Assembly (NCBI GenBank): GCA_041060555.1
Contig: JBEUDS010000044.1
Length of the DNA stretch: 10,425 nucleotides
Strand: one strand, 5' to 3'
DNA from: CAUJIW01 sp963205175
GTDB lineage: Bacteria > Pseudomonadota > Alphaproteobacteria > Sphingomonadales > Sphingomonadaceae
Part shown: in pieces, positions 1 to 7,465 of the stretch
Numbering within the stretch: position 1 is the first letter of the stretch
How the letters are laid out: each line of letters opens with the position of its first letter
The notes under the pieces: model-generated
What the model was told of the DNA's origin: nothing
The model's database searches: none
Seen by the model: the letters and a program-made list of their open reading frames with translations, nothing else
Program-made: the position numbers and the translations under genes

Positions 1-77
1 AAGGCATGGCCGAACTCAACCAACCCATGATCGAGGAGGAAAATCAGCCCCTACACATCACCGCCAAAGCCGCCTGA
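1..77 (+). CDS. possible 3' end of an unknown gene, cut by the window edge
   Basis: The third plus frame is open from the window edge to a TGA at 75-77. It gives about 24 residues ending in PLHITAKAA. The base composition at codon third positions is compatible with coding DNA, but the fragment is too short to recognise. An internal ATG at 6-8 exists, but there is nothing to judge it by. The stop is 126 bp before the start of the DUF1330-like gene on the same strand, so the two could share a transcript. No function is offered. The frame could also be open by chance. Confidence 0.3.
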   Translation, partial: GMAELNQPMIEEENQPLHITAKAA

Positions 78-114
78 CGATGGCCCACGGCCACAGCCGA
101 AATTACACCACCTT

Positions 115-150
115 GACGGACGCGACCTGGTCGTCCGTCTCGACGAGACG
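115..150 (+). promoter_or_regulatory. two overlapping dyads upstream of the DUF1330-like gene
   Basis: GACGGACG at 115-122 pairs perfectly with CGTCCGTC at 132-139 around a 9-nt loop. A second perfect inverted repeat, CGTCTCG-A-CGAGACG, lies at 136-150. The two share bases 136-139, so they cannot both form in one RNA. No T-run follows either, so neither is a classical terminator. They could be a weak 3' end for the upstream frame, an operator, or simply chance pairing in GC-rich DNA. A TTGACG at 113-118 resembles a -35 box, but no convincing -10 is seen at the right distance. Confidence 0.25.
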
Positions 151-189
151 CAACCTGCTAACTCGACACTGGCAAGTGGGGCATGAAAG

Positions 190-195
190 AGGGAG
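190..195 (+). promoter_or_regulatory. ribosome binding site that sets the DUF1330-like start
   Basis: AGGGAG lies 8 nt before the ATG at 204. An in-frame ATG at 183 lies upstream of this site and would put the Shine-Dalgarno inside the coding region. It would also add seven charged residues before the signal peptide. Confidence 0.7.
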
Positions 196-203
196 ATTTA
201 CGC

Positions 204-935
204 ATGCGTGGTGGTCGATTGGTTGGCTCGATCCTGTTGAGCCTGGCTATCAATGGGCAGGCGATTGCCCAGCCGGTCCAGCCCGCCCAACCGGCTCAGC
301 TCCAGCCGGCGCAGTCCGGCTATCTCGTGGTGAGCGGCTGGTACAAGGATCTGGCGGTCCAGCGCGTCTATACCGACGCGATGCGCAAGGTGATCCGCGA
401 CTATGGCTATCAGGGCGCCGTTGTGGCTATGCCGGTGGTCAATTCGCGTGTTCTTGAGGGGAACTGGGCGCCGCGCTTCATGATCCTCGCCCGGTTTCCG
501 TCCGAGCAGGACGTGAAGCAGTTCTGGTGGAGCGATGCCTATCAGGAGGTCAAGAAGCTGCGTGTTGGACAGTCGGTGCTCGACGTCGCCGAAATCAACG
601 GGCTGCCCGGTGTCGAGGCGACGTTCGGCCCCGAGAGCGCTTACCTGATTTTCTATGTCCGACTGACCGATCAGGCCCGATTCCTCAAGGAATATGCGCC
701 GGTGGCGCCGGCCGTGGTCACGCGGCATGGCGGCAAGTTCCTGATCCGCGCCGGCCGTGGCGACATCGAGACGCTGGAAGGCGACTGGATGAACGCCAGC
801 ATGGTGGTGGTGGAATTTCCCTCGGCGCAAGCGCTGCGGGCGTTCTGGAACAGCGACGATTACCGTCGGCTGTCGGAAATCCGCAAGCAGACCGGTGACT
901 GGTCGGTGGTCGAAATCCTGCCGATGAAACGGTGA
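204..935 (+). CDS. exported protein with two DUF1330-like domains
   Basis: A 243-residue protein. Residues 1-22 form a signal peptide: MRGGR, a hydrophobic core LVGSILLSLAI, then AIA before Q23. A Pro/Gln/Ala-rich linker follows (about 24-37). Two halves look alike. Residues 85-120 contain EGNWAPRF, ILARFPS and FWWSDAYQEVKKLR. Residues 172-210 contain EGDWMNAS, VVVEFPS and FWNSDDYRRLSEIR. The block FPS...FW.S..Y....R is the hallmark of DUF1330, a small ferredoxin-like dimeric alpha/beta barrel normally found as a single cytoplasmic domain of about 95 residues. Two copies in one chain could form the barrel within one molecule (inference). No catalytic residues are known for the family, so no reaction is proposed. 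The location is probably periplasmic. It stands alone, convergent with the deacylase gene, and is unlikely to be co-regulated with it. Confidence 0.85.
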   Translation: MRGGRLVGSILLSLAINGQAIAQPVQPAQPAQLQPAQSGYLVVSGWYKDLAVQRVYTDAMRKVIRDYGYQGAVVAMPVVNSRVLEGNWAPRFMILARFPSEQDVKQFWWSDAYQEVKKLRVGQSVLDVAEINGLPGVEATFGPESAYLIFYVRLTDQARFLKEYAPVAPAVVTRHGGKFLIRAGRGDIETLEGDWMNASMVVVEFPSAQALRAFWNSDDYRRLSEIRKQTGDWSVVEILPMKR

Positions 936-960
936 TCGCGGGTCGCTGTGGTGCGGCATC

Positions 961-999
961 AATGAAAGAAAGGCCGCCGTCGGCGGTGCGACGGCGGCC
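961..999 (-). terminator. terminator of the receptor-deacylase operon, between convergent genes
   Basis: GGCCGCCGTC at 972-981 pairs perfectly with GACGGCGGCC at 990-999 around an 8-nt loop. Read on the minus strand, the stem is followed by TTTCTTTCATT (971-961), a usable U-rich tail. It lies 47 nt after the stop of the deacylase gene. On the plus strand the same stem follows the DUF1330-like gene by 36 nt but has no T-run after it, so it would act there only weakly or as a 3' stabiliser. Confidence 0.75.
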
Positions 1000-1046
1000 A
1001 TGGTGACGGCCGAAAGGGGTTGGCCGTCCAGTTCAACGGCAAGGTA

Positions 1047-2153
1047 TCAGGGCAGGTATTTGCGGCGCACGGCGCTGGCGGCCTCGATGACGGCGGCCTG
1101 GCCCGGCTGGAGATCCTGGCCCGCCATGCCGGCGGCGAACGCCAGATAGGGATCCTCGATGCCGGAGCGCAGGCCCGACATCTGCTCGATCACCGCCAGG
1201 CCGCAGAACGGTACGTAATAGGGGCTGTAGCCGCCTTCGTGCGCCATCATCAGGCGGCCGTCGCACAGGTCGGCCGCCGCCGCCATCAGTCTGGCGGTGA
1301 GCGCGCGGTAGCCGGCCGAGTGCATCATCATCCGGCCCAGCGGGTCGAAGCCGCTGGCGTCGAAGCCCGAGGCAACGCAGATCAGCTGCGGCTTGAAGGC
1401 GTGGAGCGCCGGCAGCACCACCTGGTCGAAGGTCGCCTCATAGGCGCCGACACCCGAACCGGGGGGCAGGGGCACGTTGATGTTGCGGCCCTCGCCGGCG
1501 CCGGCGCCGACATCCGGCACCAGGCCGCGACCCTGCGGATACCAGTTGTCCTGATGCGCCGAGATGGTGAGCACGCGCGGGTCTTCATAGAAAGCGGTCT
1601 CGGTGCCGTTGCCGTGGTGGACGTCCCAGTCCACCACGGCGATGCGGTCAAGCCCGTGCACCGCCATGGCGTGGCGGATGGCGATGACCAGATTGCCGAA
1701 GATGCAGAAGCCGCGCCCCTTGTCGGCGTCGGCATGGTGGCCGGGCGGACGGACCAGCGCATAGGCATTGTCCACCTTGCCGGTGACCACCGCGTCCAGC
1801 GCCTCGATGACGCCGCCCGCCGACAGCAGCGCGATCTCGTAGCTGCCCCGGCCGACCTGGGTCAGTTCGCCGGCGTCACCGCCATAGGCGTCGCTCATCG
1901 CCTTCACCCGCTCGACATAGTCGGGCGTGTGGAAGCGCAGGATTTCCTCCAGCGTCGCATGGCGCGGCTTGATGCTGGTGAGCTGCTCGGTGATGCCGGC
2001 GACATCCAGCAGGTTCTTGAACCGGCGCTTGGTTTCCGGGTGTTCGTTGTGCATGCCGGGCTGCAACGGAAAGCCCGGGAAGATGAAGCCGGCGTGGTTG
2101 CCGGTGTCGTGCCACTGGTAAAGCTCGTGATAGACGAGGCCTGTCCTGGTCAT
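1047..2153 (-). CDS. class II histone-deacetylase-like zinc amidohydrolase (HDAH family)
   Basis: A 368-residue cytoplasmic enzyme of the arginase/deacetylase fold. It closely resembles the bacterial HDAH amidohydrolases (Bordetella/Alcaligenes type) in length and motif order. Visible active-site parts are the general-base pair in RPPGHH (H139, H140), zinc ligands D177 and H179 in DWDVHHGNGT, the third ligand D265 in SGFDAS, and the transition-state tyrosine Y309 in EGGYSP. These proteins remove acetyl or other acyl groups from lysine side chains or small amines. The natural substrate of bacterial members is mostly unknown. The residue after DP in FDPLG is Leu272. HDAC10-type polyamine deacetylases carry Glu there, so strict polyamine use is less likely. 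The ATG at 2153 is preferred because GGGAG sits 6 nt before it; an in-frame TTG six codons upstream has no comparable site. The gene follows the receptor gene after 42 nt and shares its transcript. Confidence 0.93.
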   Translation of the reverse strand: MTRTGLVYHELYQWHDTGNHAGFIFPGFPLQPGMHNEHPETKRRFKNLLDVAGITEQLTSIKPRHATLEEILRFHTPDYVERVKAMSDAYGGDAGELTQVGRGSYEIALLSAGGVIEALDAVVTGKVDNAYALVRPPGHHADADKGRGFCIFGNLVIAIRHAMAVHGLDRIAVVDWDVHHGNGTETAFYEDPRVLTISAHQDNWYPQGRGLVPDVGAGAGEGRNINVPLPPGSGVGAYEATFDQVVLPALHAFKPQLICVASGFDASGFDPLGRMMMHSAGYRALTARLMAAAADLCDGRLMMAHEGGYSPYYVPFCGLAVIEQMSGLRSGIEDPYLAFAAGMAGQDLQPGQAAVIEAASAVRRKYLP

Positions 2154-2159
2154 GAAATG

Positions 2160-2164
2160 CTCCC
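2160..2164 (-). promoter_or_regulatory. ribosome binding site that sets the deacylase start
   Basis: Minus-strand GGGAG, with a 6-nt spacer (CATTTC) before the ATG at 2153. It falls inside the longer TTG-initiated frame that begins at 2171, which argues for the shorter protein. Confidence 0.6.
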
Positions 2165-2195
2165 AATGCAAGAAGGGTCCGGGGTCAATCGCGGC

Positions 2196-4472
2196 TCAGT
2201 ATTTCAGCCCGAGCGTCAGGCCGTAGGTACGCGGCGGCCCGTAGATGTTGAGCACCCAGCCGAAGGCCGGCAGGTCGTTGACGTAGGTGCGATACTCGGA
2301 CTTGGTCAGGTTCTTCACCCAGGCGGTCAGCGACCAGCGGTCGCTGGCGTCGGTGAGGCCGAGCTGGGCGTTGACGATCCAGTAGCTGTCCTCCCGGTTC
2401 GACGGCGCGTTGATCGCCTCCAGATATTGCGACGACCGGTAGCTGGCGTCCACCGCCACCGAACCGACCAGTGCGTCGCCGATCGGGTGCTCGTAGCGCA
2501 CGCGCGGGCTGAACGTCCATTTCGGCGAGTTGACCGGTGAGAAGCCCTTGAGGCTGATGCCGCCGCTGCTGATGTCGCTCTTGATCTCGGAGTCGAGCCA
2601 GCCGAAGCCGGCGGCAATGTCGAGGCCGGCGACGGGCTGCCAGCGCAGGTCGAGTTCCGCGCCCCAGGTCTCGATGTTGGCGGCGTTGATGGTGACCGGC
2701 ACCGGCGCGGTGTCGCTGTCGACGTTGATGAAGCCGTCGCGGAAATCGTAGCGGAACACCGCGCCGTTGAGCTGGAGCTGGCGACCGAACCACATCGACT
2801 TGAAGCCGCCTTCGTAGGCGGTGATGCTCTCCGGCGACAGCGAGGTGAAGGCGTCCTGCGAGGCGGCGAAGGCGGCGTTGAAGCCGCCGGAGCGGAAGCC
2901 GGTCGAGACGTTGGCGTAGAGCATCAGGTCATCGACGGTGTCGCTGGTGAGCACCGGCGACCATTCGACGCCGAGCTTGAACGAGGCGTCCTCGTCCTTG
3001 CGGTCGTCGCCGCCGGCGATGGCCGACGAGGTGGCGGTGGTGACCAGGATGTCGGTCGGGCGCTCGCGGCCGCCCAGGCCGGTAATGCCGGTGCCGGCCA
3101 CGGTGCCACCGTCGATGCGGACCTTCTCCCAGGTGTAGCGCACGCCGGCAATGAGGTTCAGCGTGTCCGTGACGGCGATGTCGTTGTGGAAGAATACGGC
3201 AATGGCGTCGAGCTTCTGCCTGTAGTCCGTGAAGTAGCCGGCCGCCGCGCCATTGGCGATGGTGAGATAGTCGCTGTTGCGGAAGCTGTCGTGCTCGTAA
3301 TAGGCGCCGAGCACATAGTTCCAGCGCTCGTTGCCCTTCGAGGTCAGTCGCAGTTCCTGGCTGAACTGGCTGATGCTGTTGTACCAGTAGACGTCGATGC
3401 CGTTGACCGGCGTGCCATCGGAGTCCTCGCGCTGGTTGCGGCGGAAGTCCTCATAGCCGGTGATCGAGGTCAGTGTCGCGTTGCTGAAATCATGCTCGAT
3501 GCGCACCATGCCGCCAATCGAGCGGTTCTGCGTCTTGTGCGACAGGTTGTTGTTCGAGGTGTAGGGGTCGTCGTCACCGGGGTTGAGGCCATCGGTGCCA
3601 CGCACGCAGTTGGCCGAGGTGCCGGTGACGGTGCCGGCAAGATAGTCGTCGCAGTAGGCGGGGGTGCCGGCGGCCAGCGAGTCGGGCGTGAAGATGCCGA
3701 CGCCCTCATAGGGCACCTGCGAGGAACGGTCGCGGCCGTAGTGGAGGGAGGCGAGCACGGTGGTCGCGGCACCCGTCCAGGCGAGCTGGCCGCGCAGGCC
3801 GATCTTCTTCTCATAGCCTTCGCGCTCGCCGCGCGTCTGGTTGCGGTAATAACCCTTCGACTGATCGTTGATGAAGCCGGACAGGCGGGCGCTCAGGCCC
3901 TCGCCGAGCGGGCCGCTGACATAGGCCTCGGCGCGCACGGTCTCGTAGTTGTCATAGCCCAGCGTGCCGCCTGTGGTGAATTCCTCGGTCGGGCGGCGGG
4001 TGAAGAAATTGATCGAGCCGCCGGTCGTGTTGCGGCCGAACAGCGTGCCCTGCGGGCCTTTCAGCGCTTCCACCCGCTCGACGTCGAACAGCATCATCGT
4101 CGTCATGAAGTTCTTCGACATGTAGACTTCGTCGACATGCACGGCGACCGGCGAATCGAGGTTGGCCGAGAACTCGTTGATGCCAAGGCCGCGGATGTTG
4201 AAGGCGTTCTGGCCAAAGCCGTAGTTCACCTGCACGTTGGGGATGTTGCCGGCCAGTTCAGCGACGTTCTTCACGTTCATCTGGCCAAGTTCGTCGCCCG
4301 AGAAGGCCGACATGGTGATGCCGACGTCCTGCACCGACTGGGCGCGCTTCTGGGCGGTGACGACGATTTCCTCGATTTCCTGGGCGCCGGCGATGGCGGG
4401 CAGGACGGCGAGCCCGGCGAGCGTCGTGCCCCACAGCAACCCGGCACGCCGCTGGCGTGAAGTCATGACCAT
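2196..4472 (-). CDS. TonB-dependent outer-membrane receptor (sphingomonad type)
   Basis: A 758-residue precursor. The signal peptide is about residues 1-30 (basic start, hydrophobic core, AGA before Q31). The TonB box EEIVVTAQKR follows at 34-43 in the mature N-terminus. The plug domain runs from about 45 to 165, with IRGLGIN at 93-99 and VERVEALKGPQGTLFGRN at 131-148, the typical plug end. The rest is a 22-strand barrel ending in LGLKY, with a terminal aromatic as needed for Bam-dependent insertion. The only cysteines, C274 and C289, lie 15 residues apart in a predicted surface loop and could form a disulphide. An Asp/Asn-rich stretch (about 299-309) follows. It transports a ligand across the outer membrane using TonB-ExbBD energy. 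The ligand cannot be read from sequence; sphingomonads use such receptors for many organic nutrients as well as iron chelates. The ATG at 4472 is chosen for its AGGGGG site and signal peptide, rather than the in-frame ATG at 4532. The deacylase gene follows in the same operon. Confidence 0.93.
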   Translation of the reverse strand: MVMTSRQRRAGLLWGTTLAGLAVLPAIAGAQEIEEIVVTAQKRAQSVQDVGITMSAFSGDELGQMNVKNVAELAGNIPNVQVNYGFGQNAFNIRGLGINEFSANLDSPVAVHVDEVYMSKNFMTTMMLFDVERVEALKGPQGTLFGRNTTGGSINFFTRRPTEEFTTGGTLGYDNYETVRAEAYVSGPLGEGLSARLSGFINDQSKGYYRNQTRGEREGYEKKIGLRGQLAWTGAATTVLASLHYGRDRSSQVPYEGVGIFTPDSLAAGTPAYCDDYLAGTVTGTSANCVRGTDGLNPGDDDPYTSNNNLSHKTQNRSIGGMVRIEHDFSNATLTSITGYEDFRRNQREDSDGTPVNGIDVYWYNSISQFSQELRLTSKGNERWNYVLGAYYEHDSFRNSDYLTIANGAAAGYFTDYRQKLDAIAVFFHNDIAVTDTLNLIAGVRYTWEKVRIDGGTVAGTGITGLGGRERPTDILVTTATSSAIAGGDDRKDEDASFKLGVEWSPVLTSDTVDDLMLYANVSTGFRSGGFNAAFAASQDAFTSLSPESITAYEGGFKSMWFGRQLQLNGAVFRYDFRDGFINVDSDTAPVPVTINAANIETWGAELDLRWQPVAGLDIAAGFGWLDSEIKSDISSGGISLKGFSPVNSPKWTFSPRVRYEHPIGDALVGSVAVDASYRSSQYLEAINAPSNREDSYWIVNAQLGLTDASDRWSLTAWVKNLTKSEYRTYVNDLPAFGWVLNIYGPPRTYGLTLGLKY

Positions 4473-4481
4473 GATGTCTTT

Positions 4482-4487
4482 CCCCCT
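4482..4487 (-). promoter_or_regulatory. ribosome binding site of the second TonB-dependent receptor
   Basis: Minus-strand AGGGGG lies 9 nt before the ATG at 4472 and 15 nt before a second in-frame ATG at 4466. It lies inside the longer frame that starts at 4532, whose extra 20 residues would mask the signal peptide. Confidence 0.65.
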
Positions 4488-4630
4488 GAACTGGATGTGT
4501 TCCCAAGCGTCGCGCCGGCTGGTCTGCGCCATGACTCGTCGTGACGGTGCAGGATTCCCCGGCGGCTGTCCGGCGGGAACTGCTCGACCGGCGAGTGGGG
4601 GTGATTTTTCCGGTGGCGGCGCGCCGACTT

Positions 4631-4650
4631 GACTAGCCGAAAGGCTAGTC
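4631..4650 (-). terminator. short perfect hairpin between regulator and receptor genes
   Basis: GACTAGCC (4631-4638) and GGCTAGTC (4643-4650) are perfectly complementary around a 4-nt loop, GAAA on the plus strand and TTTC on the minus strand. It begins 8 nt after the regulator stop codon and about 160 nt before the receptor start. There is no T-run after it, so it is a weak terminator, an RNA-end stabiliser or a processing site. The rest of the gap (4473-4630) shows no clear promoter boxes, so co-transcription with the regulator is possible. Confidence 0.5.
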
Positions 4651-4658
4651 GCGGCGGG

Positions 4659-7388
4659 TCAGATCAGCGCCAGCGCCCTGGCGGCGGATACCGCCGCCGT
4701 GCGGTTCTCCACCGACAGCTTGCGGTAGATGTTGCGCAGATGCCATTTCACGGTGTGGGCGGTGAGCGACAGTTCGGCGGCGATATCGTCGTTGGTGCGG
4801 CCGCTGGCGGCCAGCCGCAGCACCTGGCGTTCGCGGGCGTTGAAGTCGTCGTGCCGGATCGCCGCCGGCAGGCCGGGCGCCGTCGATGCCGTGTCCGCCG
4901 GCGTCAGCAGGGCGAGCACCCGCGAGCAGAACTCCCGCTCCCCCGGCGTCAGTGCCCCGGTCTCGATCGCCAGATGCAGCAGGGCGCGCACGCTGTCGCC
5001 CTCGTCGGCGACCTGGCGCACCATCCCCTGTTCCTGCGCCAGCCGCACCAGCGCGCGCAGATGCTCCAGCGCCCGGTCGGCGTCGCCCAGCCGGTGGCGG
5101 GCCTGGGCCAGCAGCAGCGCGATCTCGACCGCGCGCTTGCGGCGCCCGGCGTGGACGGCGAGGCTGAGCAGCCGGTCCAGCAGGTCGGCCGCCGCCCGGT
5201 TGTCGCCGCGGACGAGCCGTGCGCGCGCCCAGGCCAGCGCGGCGAGGCAGGGCAGGCGTTCCCACGCGGCGCTGATGGCGGGCGCGGGGCCGTCCAGCTC
5301 GATGCCGTAGCGGCTGGCCAGCGTGTCCGCCGCGTCAAGCCGGCCCAGCCGCAACAGCAGGCGGATGCGCTCGTAGTCCGCCAGCACCAGGGCGCGCAGG
5401 CTGCCGCGCTCGTTGCGCTCCAGATGCCCCGCCAGCCGGTCGAGTGTCGCCAGCGCGCCCGCCCAGTCGCCGGTGCTGACCTGCAGGCGGGCGTAGGTGA
5501 TGTGGGCCAGGCAGGCCATTTTGAGGTGGCCGACTTCCAGCGTCAGGCCCAGTGTGGCTTCCAGCAACCGCCGGGCGGCCGCGTTGTCGCCGCGCTCATA
5601 GTCGATGACGGCGCGGATGGTCTCCAGCATGGTCGGGTGGATGTAGCGGGCCGACGGCTGGCGGAAGCTGGGTTCGTTCCTCGCTTCGGCCAGGATGTCG
5701 GCGACCTGCACCAGATTGCCGCGCTCGATCTCCATCAGCGCGTGCAGGAAATAGGCGCAGGCGACCCCCAGCGACGAGCCGCAGCCACGATGAACGATAC
5801 TGGCGGTGCGAAACGCCAGTGTTGCCACGTCGAAGCGGTTCAGCTCGCTCGCCGCGATGCCGCGCACATTGTGATAGACGCCCTGATAGAAGGGGGTGAG
5901 CCGGTCGGGCGCCACCTGGTCGAGCAGGGCGAGCGCGCGCGCCGGGTCGCCGCTGGCGCACACCTCGATGCCGGCGCGATGCAGCGCCAGTTCGTTGAGC
6001 AGCGAGGCCAGGTGTTCGGTGGGCAGCGGCCGCTCGGGCCGGCCCAGCAGATGCTCGGTATGGGCCAGCACCCTGGTCGCCTCGCGCTGCTGGAAACTGT
6101 GCCACCAGCACAGGCATTCCAGACTGCCGAGGCCCGGCCGCTCGCTGGCCAGCTCCGGCGGCAGCGAGCGCAGCCAGCGGGTGGTCTCGGGGATGTAACC
6201 GGCAAGGATGCGGGCTTCCGCGTGGGCCTGGGCGATCTCGGCGGCCATCGGCCGGTCGCCGGCGAGCAGGGCATAGCCCACCGCGTCGGCGCCCTCGCCG
6301 GCCTCCCGGCAGGCCAGCGAGGCGCGACGGTAGAGCGCCACCACGTCGCCGGGATGCTGCCGTCGCAGCGTGCCCTGGAGGAAATCCTGGAACAGGTGAT
6401 GGTAACGGAACCACTGGCGGTCGTCGTCGAGCGCGACGATGAACAGGCTGGCGCGGTCAAGCTGGTCGAGGATGTCGGCGCTGCGCGGATTGCCGGTGAC
6501 CGCCGCGCAGATACCGGCGTTGAAGCGGTCGAGAATCGAGGTCTGGAGCAGGAAGTCGCGCACCTCGTCGTGCTGGTTGTTGAGCACGGCGCTGGCGAGA
6601 TAGTCGGCGGTATCACGGAAGGTGCCGGACAGCGCGGCGCTGAGGTCCTTGGCGCCGCGCGGCCCGAGCAGCGCGCTGACCATCAGTTGCAGGCCGGCGA
6701 CCCAGCCCTCCGAGCGGCTGTGAATCTGCGCCACCTGGGCGTCGTCGAAGCTGAGATCGGGCACCTGACGCAGGAAGGAGGCGGTCTCGGCGTAGTCGAA
6801 GCTGAGATCGGCGGAGTCGACCGCGCGCACCATGCCGTCGAGGCGCAGGCGGGAGAGGTCCATGCTCGGCAGGTAGCGGGTGGCGGCGACCAGTTGCAGG
6901 TTGGCGAGGTTGGCGTTCAGCACCCGCTCGATCAGCTGTTCGGTGGGCGTCTGGCGGATCAGGTGCAGGTCGTCGAGGAACAGGCTGACCGGTTCGCCCG
7001 ACTGTGCCAGTTCATGCACCAGGGCGGTGGCGATGCGGATGACATCGGGGTTGGCCGAGGTGTCGAGGTAGCGCAGCAGGATGTCGCCGAACGCCGGTCG
7101 GCTGGCCTGCACGGCGGCGATCAGGTGACGCGCGAAGCGGCCGGGGTGGCTGTCCTGGGGATCGAGCGACACCCAGGCGGCCACGCCGCCCTGCTCGGCG
7201 GCCATGGCATGCCAGCAGGCGAGCAGGCTGGTCTTGCCGTAGCCGGCCGGTGCGGTCACCAGCGTCAGGGGCCGGCGGTCCTGGCCACCGGCGGCGTCGG
7301 CGAGGTGGGTGCGCTGGATCAGGCGGCGGCGACCCAGCGGCGGCGTCAGTTTGGTGCGCACGATCAGCTGTTCGAGAAATTCCGCCAT
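4659..7388 (-). CDS. MalT-type LuxR-family transcriptional activator with STAND ATPase
   Basis: A 909-residue cytoplasmic regulator, about the length of MalT. The start LIVRTKLTPP is typical of this family and fixes the N-terminus. Walker A is APAGYGKT (46-53). Walker B is VSLFLDDLH (about 134-142). A sensor-like LVAATR lies at 166-171. A long all-helical middle (about 350-820) matches the TPR-like ligand-sensing domain of MalT, AlkS and AcoK. The C-terminus (849-909) is a LuxR DNA-binding domain: ARERQVLRLAASGRTNDDIA, then TAHTVKWHLRNIYRKL and NRTAAV. Relatives oligomerise when they bind ATP plus an inducer and then recruit RNA polymerase. The inducer here is unknown. It sits between two TonB-dependent receptor genes on the same strand, so the likely targets are the downstream receptor-deacylase pair and perhaps the upstream receptor (inference). 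The Shine-Dalgarno is weak, which suggests low expression. Confidence 0.93.
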   Translation of the reverse strand: MAEFLEQLIVRTKLTPPLGRRRLIQRTHLADAAGGQDRRPLTLVTAPAGYGKTSLLACWHAMAAEQGGVAAWVSLDPQDSHPGRFARHLIAAVQASRPAFGDILLRYLDTSANPDVIRIATALVHELAQSGEPVSLFLDDLHLIRQTPTEQLIERVLNANLANLQLVAATRYLPSMDLSRLRLDGMVRAVDSADLSFDYAETASFLRQVPDLSFDDAQVAQIHSRSEGWVAGLQLMVSALLGPRGAKDLSAALSGTFRDTADYLASAVLNNQHDEVRDFLLQTSILDRFNAGICAAVTGNPRSADILDQLDRASLFIVALDDDRQWFRYHHLFQDFLQGTLRRQHPGDVVALYRRASLACREAGEGADAVGYALLAGDRPMAAEIAQAHAEARILAGYIPETTRWLRSLPPELASERPGLGSLECLCWWHSFQQREATRVLAHTEHLLGRPERPLPTEHLASLLNELALHRAGIEVCASGDPARALALLDQVAPDRLTPFYQGVYHNVRGIAASELNRFDVATLAFRTASIVHRGCGSSLGVACAYFLHALMEIERGNLVQVADILAEARNEPSFRQPSARYIHPTMLETIRAVIDYERGDNAAARRLLEATLGLTLEVGHLKMACLAHITYARLQVSTGDWAGALATLDRLAGHLERNERGSLRALVLADYERIRLLLRLGRLDAADTLASRYGIELDGPAPAISAAWERLPCLAALAWARARLVRGDNRAAADLLDRLLSLAVHAGRRKRAVEIALLLAQARHRLGDADRALEHLRALVRLAQEQGMVRQVADEGDSVRALLHLAIETGALTPGEREFCSRVLALLTPADTASTAPGLPAAIRHDDFNARERQVLRLAASGRTNDDIAAELSLTAHTVKWHLRNIYRKLSVENRTAAVSAARALALI

Positions 7389-7427
7389 CGCTCGTGGTTG
7401 CCCGCCCCGTTCGCCATCTGGCCACCG

Positions 7428-7449
7428 CCGGCGGACACCGGCCCGCCGG
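7428..7449 (-). other. hairpin in the regulator's 5' untranslated region
   Basis: CCGGCGG at 7428-7434 pairs perfectly with CCGCCGG at 7443-7449 around an 8-nt loop, about 40 nt before the regulator start. If the promoter at 7466-7493 is used, this hairpin lies in the leader and could slow translation. GC-rich pairing by chance is a fair alternative. Confidence 0.3.
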
Positions 7450-7465
7450 ACTCAAGGACGTGAAC

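Noticed and set aside
80..457. A 125-codon plus-strand frame overlapping the DUF1330-like gene
   Set aside because: It runs in another frame over a gene with signal peptide and domain repeats, and looks like a shadow.
1020..4460. Plus-strand open frames of 506 (1020-2540) and 424 (3186-4460) codons antisense to the deacylase and second receptor
   Set aside because: Composition-driven shadows without recognisable motifs; the opposite strand holds well-supported genes.
4473..4532. Longer N-terminus for the second receptor starting at ATG 4532
   Set aside because: It would bury the signal peptide behind 20 charged residues, and the good AGGGGG site sits inside that stretch.
4629..7463. A 944-codon open frame on the plus strand, antisense to the whole MalT-type regulator
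   Set aside because: It mirrors the regulator, is rich in Gln/Arg/Gly/Ala with no domain motif, and is expected where third codon positions are nearly all G or C. The minus frame has clear Walker and LuxR motifs.
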